DNA of 47,003 bases from Thauera phenolivorans. Its GTDB lineage: Bacteria > Pseudomonadota > Gammaproteobacteria > Burkholderiales > Rhodocyclaceae. Within the stretch, counting starts at the first letter, position 1; each line of letters begins with the position of its first letter. Below the pieces are notes generated by a model. The model worked only from the letters and a program-made list of their open reading frames with translations. It was not told where the DNA came from and did no database searches. A program made the position numbers and the translations under genes. The stretch is taken from NCBI RefSeq assembly GCF_001696715.1, contig NZ_MBFM01000005.1, forward strand, positions 308,409 to 355,411, given 5' to 3'. Positions 28,381 to 37,868 of the stretch are shown in pieces.

Positions 28381-31300
28381 GTGTCGGGGATCTTCATCAG
28401 CCACAGCAGTCGCGACCGGCAGGCGGCCGAGGAGATGGCCGCGCGCCTGCGCGCCCATGGCTACCAGTCGCTGTTTCTCGACTTCGATCCCGCCGACGGC
28501 ATCCCCGCCGGACGCGACTGGGAGCGCGAGATCTACGCCGGGCTGCGCAGCTGCAGCGGTGTCGTGGTGCTGTGCAGCGCGCACTCGATGGCCTCCGACT
28601 GGTGCTTCGCCGAGATCACCCACGCGCGCGCCCTCGGCAAGCGGCTGTTCCCGGTGCTGATCGGCGAGTGCACCCTGCGTGCGCTGCTGCTCGACACCCA
28701 GGTCGTGGATCTGCGGGCCGATCCCGATGACGGCTACGCCCGGCTGTGGCGCGGCATGCGGGGTGCCGGGCTGGACCCGGCCGACAGCTTCGCGTGGGAA
28801 AGCGGGCGCGCGCCCTATCCCGGCCTCGCGCCCTTCCAGGCGGCCGACGCCGCGGTGTATTTCGGTCGCGAGGAAGAGCAGCGCCGCTGCCTCGACGCAC
28901 TGGCGCAGATGCGCCGCTATGGCGGCGAGCGCCTGCTGGTGGTGGTCGGCGCCTCGGGCTGCGGCAAATCCTCGCTGGTGCGCGCGGGGGTGCTGCCGCG
29001 CGTCGCGCGCATGCCGGACTGGCGGGTCCTCGGCCCGATGCGGCCGCTGCGCCGACCCGACGAGGAACTCGCCCGGGTGCTGGCGGCGGCGCAGGCACCG
29101 CCAGGACAAGCGGCTGCGGGACAGGCACCCGGCAGGCGCGGCGGGCGCCGCGATGACGGCGGTGACGCGGCGGTCGCCGCTGCTACGGGGGGCATCGGGG
29201 CCGCGCTCGCGGGGGCCTTCGCGTCGGCGCCGGGGCGGCCGGCGGTGCTGCTGGTGGTCGACCAGCTCGAGGAGCTCGTCACCACCAGCGCGCCCGAGGC
29301 GGCGGCGCGCTTCGTGCAGGCGCTGCGCGCCGCGCTCGCACCCGAGGCCGGCGAGCTCTACTGCCTGGCGACGCTGCGCGCGGACTACCTCGGCGCGCTG
29401 CAGGCGCATCCGGCGTGGGGCGCGCTGCCCTTCCGCCAGCTGCCGCTGGCGCCGATGAACGCAAGCCATTTCGCCGAGATCATCCGCGGCCCCGCGCGCG
29501 TCGCCGGGCTCGAGCTGGAGGACGGCTTGGTCGAGGCGCTGGCGCACGACACCGGCAGCCCCGACGCGCTGCCGCTGCTCGCATTCACCCTGAACCGGCT
29601 GTGGCGCGAGTTCGGCGACGACCGCCGCCTCACCCTCGACGAATACCGCGAGCGCGTCGGCGGCCTGGAGGGGGCGATCCGCCACGAGGCGAGCGCGGTG
29701 CTCGCCGCGCTCGCCCCCCCGGCCGAGGCCCTCGACGCGCTGCGCCGCGCCTTTCGCCAGCTGGTGCGGGTCGAGCCCGAGGGCGGCTACACGCGGCGCG
29801 CGGCGCGCTGGCAGGATCTGCCCGCGGCCGCGCATCCGCTGCTCGAGGCCTTCGTCGCCGCCCGCCTGCTCGTCTCCGCCCAGCAGGAGGACGGCGAACG
29901 CACGCTCGAGGTGGCCCACGAGGCGCTCTTCCGCGCCTGGGACGAGTTGCGCCGCTGGCTCGACGAGGACCGCGTGTTCCTGCTCTGGCGTCAGCATGCG
30001 CTGGCGGCGGCCGAGGCCTGGCGGCGTGCGCCGGCCGACGCCGGGCTGCTGCTGAGCGGCGGTCCGCTCGCCGAGGCGCAGCGCTGGCGGGCCGCGCGCG
30101 ACGACGAGCTGGGCGAGCCGCTGCGCAGCCATATCGACGCCAGCGTCGCCACCGCGCGGCGGGTGCGCATGCGGCGGCTGGGCGCACGCGGCGGCCTCGC
30201 GGCGCTGGTGTTCGCCTCGGCCGCGCTCGGCGCCGGTTTCTGGCAGCAGCAGCGCGAGGCCGGGCGGCAGCGGGTCGACAGCTACTGGAGCGGCGCCTTG
30301 TCGGCGCGCGACGCCGGCGACGACGCGCTGCGAGCCGCCCACTATCTTGCGCGTGCGGCCGACCTCGGCGGCGCCGGCCCGGCGCGCGACAACGCGCTGA
30401 TCGCGATCGGCATGCTCGCCGGCGGCGTCGCGCTGGCGGGTGAGCTCGCCCTGCCGGGCGTGCCCGACGGCGTGCGGCCGGCGGTGGAACAGCGTGCGCT
30501 GCTGGCCTGGCGCGGCCGCGAGGGGTGGCTACACGACCTCGGCGACGGCAGCCTGCGGGCGAGCTTCGCGCATCCGGATGCGGTCGCCGAGGGCCTCGTC
30601 CTCGCCGGCGGCGAGGTCGTCACCCGCGACGCCGGCGGCGGCGTGTGGCTGTGGGGCGGCGCGGGGCCGCCGCGCGCGCTCGCGCCGGGCGGGGTGGCGC
30701 GCATCGCCGCCGACCGCGAAGGGCGGCAGCTCCTGGGCTGGGGCGACGACGGCCTGCGCTGGTGGATCCTGCCCGGGGGCGCGCCCGCCGGCCCTCTGCT
30801 CGCCGGCACGCCGATCGCGGGCGCCGCCTTCGTCGACCGCGGCGGGCTGCTGGCGTGGGACGCCGCCGGCCGCTTCTGGCGGGTGGACGCGGCCGGCGCG
30901 GCGGCGCGCTGGGAGACCGGTTGTGCGCCGCGCGGCGTGGAGCTTGCCGCCGATGGCCGCAGCGCGATCAGCTTCTGCGACACCGCGCTGATCCGCCACG
31001 ACGTGATGGCGGGCAGGATAGCGGCGCGCTGGAATTCGCCCGAGCTGGTCGATGGCGTGCACTTCGACGTCGACGCCGGCCTGGTGGTGTCGTGGAGCGC
31101 GGGCCGCGGCCGGCTGCGGGTGTGGCAGGCGGCCGACGGCGCGCCGCGCTTCGAGCGGCCGCTCGATCGCGAGGGCAGCCTGTCGCGGGTGCTGCTGTTG
31201 GCGGGGGGCGCGCGGCTGCTCACCGCCGGCGCCGATGGCCGGCTCGAGGCCTGGGACCTCACCCACGGCGAACTCGCCGCGCGCGGCCGCCATCATCGCG

Positions 31301-32088
31301 AGGAGGCGCCGGTGCTCGCCGAGGCCGACGCGGGCGGCACGCGGGTGCTGGCCTGGAGCCGGGCGGCGGGCGCGCGGCTGTGGGACGCCGGCACGCTGAC
31401 GCCGCTGAGCCTGCCGCTGCAGCACCCCGCCAGCGTGGTCGGCGCTGCCCTCGTCGATGGCGGCGGCGCGATCCTCAGCTGGGCGGACGACGGCGGGGTG
31501 CGCCTGTGGCGCCGCCAGCCGGCGCGCGAACTCACCGCGCCGGCGGCGGCGGGCGGGGAGCCGGCCTTGCCGCGGCCGCAGGCGCCGGATGCCGCATTGA
31601 AGGCGAGGCTCGACCGGCTCGGCCTGCACGACTACCAGGTGCTGCACACGCAGGGGGAACAGGTGCTGCTCGCCGCCGGCCCGCTGGTCCGCCGCCTCGG
31701 CCCGGGGGAGCGCCTGTCGCCGCCGTTGGCGCTCGACGAGGGCGCGCGCGGCGGCGCCCTGCTCGACGAAGAACGCGTCGTGCTGTGGGGCAACAGCAGC
31801 GTGCGCCTGTGGGACGCGGCGGGCGGCCGGCCGCTCAGCGCCCTGTTGCGTTCCGACGTGCTGTTTCCCGAGCGCGGCGCGGTCGACGGCGGCCTGCTCG
31901 TCTCCGACGGCGTGCAGGCGCGGCGCTGGCGCTGGTCGCTGCCCCCTACCGCGGGCGCTGCCGAGTGGCTCGCGCTCGACAATGCGACGACGATGGACGA
32001 ACAGGGGGCGATCCGTCCGCTCGCGCGCGAGCAATGGTGCGAGCGCATGCACAGGGCGCAGCGCACGGCGACCGGTTGCGACCCGTGA
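28381..32088 (+). CDS. TIR domain-STAND ATPase-WD40 protein (NLR-like)
   Basis: This 1235-residue protein joins four parts. A TIR domain (1-135) begins SGIFISHSSRDR and keeps the catalytic region SMASDWCFAEI, with candidate NADase Glu78. A STAND-type ATPase (about 146-590) has YPGLAPF and YFGREEE, Walker A GASGCGKSS (190-198) and Walker B LLVVDQLEE (290-298), interrupted by a Gly/Ala/Arg-rich insert at 239-271. A hydrophobic segment at about 603-621 could be a membrane helix. The rest (about 665-1170) holds WD40-like strands such as GRLRVWQAADG, GRLEAWDLTHG and SSVRLWDAAGG. GTG at 28381 is chosen because GGAGG lies six bases before it. It is probably a self-oligomerising sensor whose TIR end consumes NAD+ or makes a signal; an anti-phage role is inferred only from the architecture. 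Confidence 0.88.
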   Translation: MSGIFISHSSRDRQAAEEMAARLRAHGYQSLFLDFDPADGIPAGRDWEREIYAGLRSCSGVVVLCSAHSMASDWCFAEITHARALGKRLFPVLIGECTLRALLLDTQVVDLRADPDDGYARLWRGMRGAGLDPADSFAWESGRAPYPGLAPFQAADAAVYFGREEEQRRCLDALAQMRRYGGERLLVVVGASGCGKSSLVRAGVLPRVARMPDWRVLGPMRPLRRPDEELARVLAAAQAPPGQAAAGQAPGRRGGRRDDGGDAAVAAATGGIGAALAGAFASAPGRPAVLLVVDQLEELVTTSAPEAAARFVQALRAALAPEAGELYCLATLRADYLGALQAHPAWGALPFRQLPLAPMNASHFAEIIRGPARVAGLELEDGLVEALAHDTGSPDALPLLAFTLNRLWREFGDDRRLTLDEYRERVGGLEGAIRHEASAVLAALAPPAEALDALRRAFRQLVRVEPEGGYTRRAARWQDLPAAAHPLLEAFVAARLLVSAQQEDGERTLEVAHEALFRAWDELRRWLDEDRVFLLWRQHALAAAEAWRRAPADAGLLLSGGPLAEAQRWRAARDDELGEPLRSHIDASVATARRVRMRRLGARGGLAALVFASAALGAGFWQQQREAGRQRVDSYWSGALSARDAGDDALRAAHYLARAADLGGAGPARDNALIAIGMLAGGVALAGELALPGVPDGVRPAVEQRALLAWRGREGWLHDLGDGSLRASFAHPDAVAEGLVLAGGEVVTRDAGGGVWLWGGAGPPRALAPGGVARIAADREGRQLLGWGDDGLRWWILPGGAPAGPLLAGTPIAGAAFVDRGGLLAWDAAGRFWRVDAAGAAARWETGCAPRGVELAADGRSAISFCDTALIRHDVMAGRIAARWNSPELVDGVHFDVDAGLVVSWSAGRGRLRVWQAADGAPRFERPLDREGSLSRVLLLAGGARLLTAGADGRLEAWDLTHGELAARGRHHREEAPVLAEADAGGTRVLAWSRAAGARLWDAGTLTPLSLPLQHPASVVGAALVDGGGAILSWADDGGVRLWRRQPARELTAPAAAGGEPALPRPQAPDAALKARLDRLGLHDYQVLHTQGEQVLLAAGPLVRRLGPGERLSPPLALDEGARGGALLDEERVVLWGNSSVRLWDAAGGRPLSALLRSDVLFPERGAVDGGLLVSDGVQARRWRWSLPPTAGAAEWLALDNATTMDEQGAIRPLAREQWCERMHRAQRTATGCDP

Positions 32089-32163
32089 GCCGCGCCGTGC
32101 GCGAGCGTTGGCGGCGAAGCGCGCTCCCCGGCCCGGCCAGCGCCGACGGCCAGCCGCCGTCGC

Positions 32164-33213
32164 TCACTGCACGAGCACGAGCGACTCCGACCAGGCGCCG
32201 ACCCAGTCGCCGCCCTCGTCCCACACTCTCACCTGCAGCTGGTGGCGGCCGGTCGACAGCTGCGCGCGTTCGTCGCGGCCGTCCCAGCGCTGCGGCGGGG
32301 CGCTCTCGATGCGGCGGTCGCGTTGCACCGGGCCGATGCGCTGGCCCCGGACGTAGCGCTTGCGCACGCCGTCCGGGCTCTGCGTCACCTGCATGAACTC
32401 GACCGCGGCGTGGTCGAAATCGGAGCGCGAGTGGAAGGCGTAACCCGCGGTCTCGCCGCGCGCCGGGCGCATCAGGCCGGGGTCGAACTCGAGCCCATCG
32501 ACCGCCACCGAGCCCACCGCGCGCGGCCCGATGCCCAAGCCGTGGACGCTGAAGCCGTCGATCGTCTGCGTGCCGGTCTCGAGGTCGGTGGCGGTGAGCG
32601 CGATCACCGCCGGCTGCAGGCGGTCGCCGAGGAAGGGCGGCAGCTCGAAGCGCAGCGCGTGGCGGCCGAGGCCGAAGCGGTCGAGCCGGTAGCTCACCGT
32701 CTCCGCACCCGGGATCGCGATCCGCAGCAGCACCCGCCCCGGGCGCTGCTGGGTGTAATCGACCACCACCGGCCAGCCGCCGCGCACCAGGCCGCGCACG
32801 CCGAAGGCGCTGGCGTTGAACTGGGGCGCGAGCTGCGGGCCGTCGCGCAGCAGCTCGCGCGTGGCCTCGACCTCGTCGCGCTCTTCCGCCTTCTCTTCGG
32901 CGAGCGCCTTACCGATCGCGAACAGCGCCGCTGCGCCGACGATGATCGCCGGGATCAGCCAGTTCCTGCCGCCCCCGCCGCCGCCCTCGCCGGTAGGGCG
33001 ACCGTCGCCATAGTCGCCGCCGCCGACGTCACGGGCCGGCTGGTTGGGCGGGGCGTCGCGCGTCACCCCGGGATAAGTCGGGGTGGTGGTCGTGGTGGTC
33101 GCGCTCCCTCGGGGCGACTGCTCGATGGCCTGCGCGCCTGCGGCCGGCGGCAGCGCGGCGAGCGCGAGGCAGAGCGCGAGGCACAGACTGCGGCGCGCGA
33201 TCGGGGTGGTCAT
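32164..33213 (-). CDS. Exported protein of unknown function with a membrane segment
   Basis: I do not recognise this 349-residue protein. It starts with a clear signal peptide (cleavage near AGA-QA at about residue 27), then a Thr/Pro/Gly-rich linker and a short hydrophobic helix (NWLIPAIIVGAAALFAIGKAL, about 84-104). The remaining 240 residues are beta-rich, with alternating hydrophobic strands such as RPGRVLLRIAIPG and RHQLQVRVWDEGGDWVG, resembling immunoglobulin-like modules. It is probably anchored in the inner membrane and faces the periplasm. The ATG at 33213 follows GGGAG with good spacing. It lies 28 bases after the gene for a glycine-zipper lipoprotein, so the two may be cotranscribed. 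Confidence 0.65.
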   Translation of the reverse strand: MTTPIARRSLCLALCLALAALPPAAGAQAIEQSPRGSATTTTTTPTYPGVTRDAPPNQPARDVGGGDYGDGRPTGEGGGGGGRNWLIPAIIVGAAALFAIGKALAEEKAEERDEVEATRELLRDGPQLAPQFNASAFGVRGLVRGGWPVVVDYTQQRPGRVLLRIAIPGAETVSYRLDRFGLGRHALRFELPPFLGDRLQPAVIALTATDLETGTQTIDGFSVHGLGIGPRAVGSVAVDGLEFDPGLMRPARGETAGYAFHSRSDFDHAAVEFMQVTQSPDGVRKRYVRGQRIGPVQRDRRIESAPPQRWDGRDERAQLSTGRHQLQVRVWDEGGDWVGAWSESLVLVQ

Positions 33214-33241
33214 GGGCAACTCCCGTCAGTGGTGGTGGCGC

Positions 33242-33724
33242 TCAGGCGGCCTGGCTGCTGAAATCGAGGTTTTCCTCACCCGGCGTGCGGCAGGCGATGC
33301 CTTCCATGACCTCGCGCCGGCCATCCACCTCGACGACCTGGTCGAAGCGTCGGCACTCCTTGCCGGCCTCGGCGTAGAAGTCCGAGGTCGGCGTCACCGC
33401 GAAGTCGCGGCCGGTGTCCTCGTTGTGCCAGCTCACCGTCCGACCCCTTGGCGTCGTATCGATCGTCTCGGCGAGCCGCTTCCTGTCGGCGTCGTCCATG
33501 TACTGGCCGATCATCCGCCCCACCACGCCGCCGAGCAGGACGCCGATCGCGGCGCCGCCGGCGCTGTCGTCGCCGATCTTGTAGCCGGCGATGCCGCCGA
33601 GCAGGCCGCCGATGGCGGTGCCCCAGTCGCGCTTCTGCATGTTCTCGCAGCCGGATGCCGACAGCAGCACGAGGGCGGCGGCGAGGGAGGAGGCCAGGGT
33701 TCGCGCAGCGGGCATTCGGGGCAT
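33242..33724 (-). CDS. Glycine-zipper lipoprotein (17-kDa surface antigen-like)
   Basis: The 160-residue product has a signal peptide ending in a lipobox-like SASGC and then a double glycine zipper (GTAIGGLLGGIAGYKIG and GGAAIGVLLGGVVGRMIG, about residues 35-70), as in Rickettsia 17-kDa antigen/SlyB-like proteins. After it comes a C-terminal module with GRTVSWHNEDTG and GKECRRFDQVVEVDGRREVMEGIACR, typical of this surface-antigen family, whose two Cys may form a disulfide. It probably sits in the outer membrane. The function is unknown. It begins the pair with the exported protein downstream. Confidence 0.75.
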   Translation of the reverse strand: MPRMPAARTLASSLAAALVLLSASGCENMQKRDWGTAIGGLLGGIAGYKIGDDSAGGAAIGVLLGGVVGRMIGQYMDDADRKRLAETIDTTPRGRTVSWHNEDTGRDFAVTPTSDFYAEAGKECRRFDQVVEVDGRREVMEGIACRTPGEENLDFSSQAA

Positions 33725-33904
33725 GTGGGTGTCCTCGGGCGGGGACGGGAGCGGGCCTGTGCCGGTCGGCGATGATGACGGGGACCGCGCCGGAACGGGG
33801 CGCCGAATTCATTCTAGTTCACCGTCGGGGCGCGATCGGCGCGAAGGCGCGGCGCGCGATCGCCCGTCTTGAGCCGACGGCGACGGCCGCGCAGACTGTG
33901 GCCC

Positions 33905-35086
33905 ATGCGCATCCCGCCGCTCGTCCTGATCGTGGTCGCCCAGCTGTTCGGCACCTCGCTGTGGTTCTCCGCCAACGCCGCGGGGGAGGACCTGATGCGA
34001 GCGTGGGCGCTGCAGCCGGCCGACATCGGGCGGCTGACGAACGCGGTGCAGTTGGGCTTTATCCTCGGCACCCTCGGCTTCGCGCTCAGCGGCCTGGCCG
34101 ACCGCTTCCCGGCGAGCCGCATCTTCGCCTGCTGCGCACTGCTCGGGGCGGCGGCGAACGCGGGTTTCGCGCTGCTCGCGCACGATCTCGGCGAAGGATT
34201 GGCGTGGCGCTTCGCGGTGGGGCTGGCGCTCGCCGGCATCTATCCGATCGGGATGAAGCTGGTGGTGAGCTGGGTGCCGCAGCAGGCGGGCGCGGCGCTT
34301 GCCTGGCTGGTCGGCATGCTGACGCTGGGCACCGCCTTGCCGCACGGCGTGCGCACGCTGGAGACCGGCTGGGGATGGCAGGCCGCGATCCTGGTGTCGT
34401 CGGCGCTGGCGCTGCTCGCCGCGGGAATGATCGCCGCGCTCGGCGACGGGCCGCACCTGGCGCGGCGCGCCGGGGCGGCGCGGCTGCGCCTCGGCGAAGG
34501 CTTCCTCGCGCTGCGTGAGCCGCGCTTTCGCGCCTCGGCCTTCGGCTATTTCGGCCACCAGTGGGAGTTGTACGCCTTCTGGACGCTGGTGCCGCTGATG
34601 GTCACCGCGGCGCGTGGCCCGCAGGCGGGCTCGCCGTCCGGGCCCGTGTTCGCGGTGATCGGCATCGGCGCGGCGGGCTGCGTGCTCGGCGGCTGGCTCA
34701 GCCGGCGCATCGGCAGCGCGCGGGTGGCGGCGCTGGCGCTCGCCGTGTCGGCGGCCTGCTGCGCGCTCTATCCGCTCGCCAGCGCCTGGCCGGCGCCGCT
34801 GCTCGCCGCGCTGATGCTGGTGTGGGGGGCGAGCGTGGTGGCGGATTCGCCGCACTTCTCGGCGCTGTCGGCGCGCGCCTGTGCGCCGGAGCGGCTGGGC
34901 AGCGCGCTCGCGTTCCAGAACGCGGTCGGCTTCGCGATCACGATGGTCGCGATCGAGCTCGCGACCCGGCTGTGGCCGCAGATCGGCGATCGCGTCGCGT
35001 GGGTGCTGCTGCCCGGGCCGCTGCTCGGGCTGCTCGCGCTGTGGCCGCTGTGGCGCGAGCGCGAACCGGCGGGCGATTCGCGCTGA
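33905..35086 (+). CDS. MFS transporter of unknown substrate
   Basis: The 393-residue product has about 12 hydrophobic helices. Helix 1 is [23 protein letters not shown], and the loop after helix 2 reads [12 protein letters not shown], a degenerate MFS motif A. The [13 protein letters not shown] segment in helix 4 is typical of a common group of uncharacterised MFS proteins with homologues across proteobacteria. The ATG at 33905 opens the first helix; the frame is open 12 codons earlier, but those codons encode an Arg-rich stretch. It is convergent with mscS (12-base gap). Confidence 0.8.
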   Translation: MRIPPLVLIVVAQLFGTSLWFSANAAGEDLMRAWALQPADIGRLTNAVQLGFILGTLGFALSGLADRFPASRIFACCALLGAAANAGFALLAHDLGEGLAWRFAVGLALAGIYPIGMKLVVSWVPQQAGAALAWLVGMLTLGTALPHGVRTLETGWGWQAAILVSSALALLAAGMIAALGDGPHLARRAGAARLRLGEGFLALREPRFRASAFGYFGHQWELYAFWTLVPLMVTAARGPQAGSPSGPVFAVIGIGAAGCVLGGWLSRRIGSARVAALALAVSAACCALYPLASAWPAPLLAALMLVWGASVVADSPHFSALSARACAPERLGSALAFQNAVGFAITMVAIELATRLWPQIGDRVAWVLLPGPLLGLLALWPLWREREPAGDSR

Positions 35087-35098
35087 GGGCCGGCCGCC

Positions 35099-35941
35099 TC
35101 AGGCGACGTTGCGCTCGGCCGGCAGCTGGACCACGCGCTGGTGCATTTCCATCTGCGGCAAGGGGATGGTGATGCCGTGGTCGTCGAAGGCGATCTTCAC
35201 CTTCTCCTTGAGGTCGCACATCGTCGCGAAGTGGTCGGCGGTGGCGACCCAGGGGCGCACGTGGAGGGTGACGCGGCTGTCGGCGAGGTCGGCGACGCCG
35301 ATGTAGGGCGGCGGGTCGGCCAGCACGCGCGGCTCGTCGTTGAGCACCTGCTCGATGATGCGCTTCGCCTTGCGGATGTCGTCGTCGTAGCCGATGCCGA
35401 ACACGAGATCGATGCGGCGGGTCGCGCGCGCCGAATAGTTGATGATCACGTCGGCGTAGATCGCGCCGTTGGGGACGATGATCTCGCGGTTGTCCACGGT
35501 GCGGAAGGTCGAGCTGAAGATGTTGATGTTCTCCACCACGCCGGAGGTGCCGCCGGCCTCGACGAAGTCGCCGGCGCGGAACGGGCGGAATACGATCAGC
35601 ATGACGCCGGCGGCGAAGTTCTTCAGCGAGTCCTGCAGCGCGAGGCCGATCGCCAGGCCGGCGGCACCGATGATCGCGACCAGCGAGGTGGTGTCGACGC
35701 CGAGGCGGTCGAGGGCGGCGATCACCACCACCAGCAGCAGCACGCCGTGCAGGATGGAGTTGATGAAGTTGATGAGGATCTCGTCGAGCTTCGCCCGCGT
35801 GAGCAGGCGCCTGGCGAGCGCGACGATGCCGTTGGCGACCCAGCGGCCGACGATGAAGATGCCGAGCGCGAACAGCAGGTTGATGCCCCAGGGCAGGGCG
35901 TACAGCTCGATCCAGTCGAAATTCGTGAGGACCTCGGGCAT
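35099..35941 (-). CDS. mscS: Small-conductance mechanosensitive channel, MscS type
   Basis: The 280-residue protein matches full-length MscS (286 residues in E. coli). Helices 1 and 2 are followed by the pore helix GAAGLAIGLALQDSLKNFAAGVMLI, with the AxxGLAxGxAL and L-x-NxAxG pattern that packs the pore. The beta domain contains RPFRAGDFVEAGGTSGVVENI and the PNGAI motif, and the C-terminal alpha/beta cage is complete. It opens on membrane tension to release solutes during osmotic downshift. It is the second MscS-type gene in the window, and unlike the one at 14.7 kb it is complete. Confidence 0.92.
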   Translation of the reverse strand: MPEVLTNFDWIELYALPWGINLLFALGIFIVGRWVANGIVALARRLLTRAKLDEILINFINSILHGVLLLVVVIAALDRLGVDTTSLVAIIGAAGLAIGLALQDSLKNFAAGVMLIVFRPFRAGDFVEAGGTSGVVENINIFSSTFRTVDNREIIVPNGAIYADVIINYSARATRRIDLVFGIGYDDDIRKAKRIIEQVLNDEPRVLADPPPYIGVADLADSRVTLHVRPWVATADHFATMCDLKEKVKIAFDDHGITIPLPQMEMHQRVVQLPAERNVA

Positions 35942-36101
35942 GGGTCTTCCTTCGCTTGTTGGGCGCCCCAGTATACCTGCGTGAGCGGGCGGGATTGTGC
36001 ACTGCAGTATCGACGCCGGCGACCGTGCGCTTTGCGCGCGATCACGGCGGGCGCATCATGCGGCCTGGTGATCGTCAGGCTTTTCGTACGGAGCGCCCAT
36101 C

Positions 36102-37190
36102 ATGGACATCGGCATCCCGAAGGAAATCAAGGTTCACGAATACCGCGTGGGGGCGACTCCCTACAGCGTGCGCGAGTTCGTCGCCCGTGGTCACCGGGTG
36201 GTGGTCGAGCACGATGCCGGGGCGGCGATCGGCTTCGGTGATGAGGACTATCGCGCCGCCGGTGCCGAGGTGGTGGGGGAGGCGGCCGAGGTCTATGCGC
36301 GCGCCGAGCTGGTGGTGAAGATCAAGGAGCCGCAGCCGGACGAGTGCCGCTTGCTGCGCCCCGGCCAGATCCTGTTCGCCTACCTGCACCTGGCGGCCGA
36401 TCCCGGGCAGGCGCGCCTGCTGATGGCCTCGGGCTGCAGCGCGATCGCCTACGAGACGGTGACCGGCGCGGGCGGCAGCCTGCCGCTGCTGGCGCCGATG
36501 AGCGAGGTCGCCGGGCGGATGGCGATCCAGGCCGGCGCCACCTGCCTCGAACTCGCGCACGGCGGCGCCGGCCTGCTGCTCGGCGGCGTGCCCGGGGTGG
36601 CGGCGGCGAAGGTGGCGATCCTCGGCGGCGGCGTCGTCGGCGTCAATGCCGCGCGCATGGCGGTGGGGCTGGGCGCGCGGGTCAGCGTGATCGACCGCGA
36701 CATCGGCCGCCTGCGCCGCATCGACGAGACGTTCGGCAACCGGGTTCGCACCCAGCTCGCTGCGGCGGCCGCGATCGAGCGCCTGGTCACCGACGCCGAC
36801 CTCGTGATCGGTGCCGTGCTGATCCCCGGTGCGGCCACGCCGCGCCTGGTGCCGCGCGAGTGGCTGACGCGCATGCGACGCGGCTCGGTGCTGGTGGACG
36901 TCGCGATCGACCAGGGTGGCTGCTTCGAGACCAGCCGGCCCACCACCCATGCCGAGCCCACCTACGTGGTCGACGGCGTCGTGCACTACTGCGTCACCAA
37001 CATGCCGGGCGCGGTCGCCCGCACCTCGACCTTCGCCCTCGACAACGCCACCCTGCCGTACGCGCTGGCGCTCGCCGACAAGGGCAAGGCGCGCGCGCTG
37101 GCCGAGGATGCCGGCCTTGCCGCCGGCCTCAACGTGGACGCGGGCCGGATCACCTGTGCGCCGGTGGCGGAGGCGCTCGGCTTTTCCTGA
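36102..37190 (+). CDS. ald: Alanine dehydrogenase
   Basis: The 362-residue enzyme catalyses NAD-dependent reversible deamination of alanine to pyruvate and ammonia. Substrate-binding Arg15 (HEYRVG), Lys75 (VKIKEPQ) and catalytic His96 (YLHLAAD) fall at the family positions. The NAD-binding [13 protein letters not shown] lies near 168-180, and DVAIDQGG near 266-273 carries the second catalytic acid. The C-terminal [11 protein letters not shown] block is typical, with an Ala where Pro is more usual. A GGAG site precedes the ATG. It is divergent from mscS and probably monocistronic. Confidence 0.95.
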   Translation: MDIGIPKEIKVHEYRVGATPYSVREFVARGHRVVVEHDAGAAIGFGDEDYRAAGAEVVGEAAEVYARAELVVKIKEPQPDECRLLRPGQILFAYLHLAADPGQARLLMASGCSAIAYETVTGAGGSLPLLAPMSEVAGRMAIQAGATCLELAHGGAGLLLGGVPGVAAAKVAILGGGVVGVNAARMAVGLGARVSVIDRDIGRLRRIDETFGNRVRTQLAAAAAIERLVTDADLVIGAVLIPGAATPRLVPREWLTRMRRGSVLVDVAIDQGGCFETSRPTTHAEPTYVVDGVVHYCVTNMPGAVARTSTFALDNATLPYALALADKGKARALAEDAGLAAGLNVDAGRITCAPVAEALGFS

Positions 37191-37202
37191 GCGCCCCCGC
37201 GC

Positions 37203-37718
37203 TCACTTGCCCTCGAGGGTGTCGATCAGGGCGAACAGGCGGCGGTAGAAGTCGGGATCGACCACCGTCTCCTCGCCGACCTTCACCAGCGACTCCTTGT
37301 CCGCCGCCCATGGCAGCGAGATCGAGCCGAGGCCGGTGACGCTGAGGCCGGTGTTGGATGCGGCCGACTTCAGCTCGAAGTGGGTCTGGCGGGCGTTGGC
37401 GTAGATCGCCGCGCCGACGTTGCTCGGCAGGCACACCAGGGTGATGTCGAGCCGCACGCTGTGCTCGTACTTGGGCTGGAACAGCTTCTCGCCGCGGATC
37501 GTCTGCGGATCGGCGTTGTCGATCTGGTAACCCTGGCTCAGCAGCGCGCGCCGACCCAACTCGCAGGCCGCCACCGGCTCGCGGGTGCTCCAGGTGACGA
37601 ATGGCGACTCGGTGGCGAAGCTCTCCCCCTCGAAGACCGAGCGCGAGGACGAGGCGCAGCCGACGATGGCCAGGCTGACGAGGGCCGCAAGCGGGAAAAG
37701 GCGCGCGAGACGAAGCAT
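37203..37718 (-). CDS. DUF2242-like lipoprotein
   Basis: The 171-residue product has a lipoprotein signal peptide (LAIVGC, Cys at about 21) followed by ASSSRSVFEGESFATESPF, which is the look of the DUF2242 family of betaproteobacterial lipoproteins. Family assignment is from memory and moderate. The mature part mixes strands and helices, with two further Cys (about 53 and 96). The function is unknown. It is convergent with ald, 12 bases apart. Confidence 0.6.
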   Translation of the reverse strand: MLRLARLFPLAALVSLAIVGCASSSRSVFEGESFATESPFVTWSTREPVAACELGRRALLSQGYQIDNADPQTIRGEKLFQPKYEHSVRLDITLVCLPSNVGAAIYANARQTHFELKSAASNTGLSVTGLGSISLPWAADKESLVKVGEETVVDPDFYRRLFALIDTLEGK

Positions 37719-37868
37719 GGGGCGATGTTTCCGGGGGCGGGGGGCGGTGGAGGTGATGCGCGCATGTTAGGGCATCCGTGCGGACCTCGGGGCGGGCGCT
37801 CGCCGCTAGAATGCGGGTTTCCCGTTCAATTGCAGCGGCGGCCCGCCGCCGACGAAGGTGTGCCGATC

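Noticed and set aside
28207-33724. Defence island around the TIR-STAND gene
   Set aside because: The neighbours (DOMON-like protein, NamZ, exported protein, glycine-zipper lipoprotein) are not known defence genes, and there is no integrase, tRNA or composition change.
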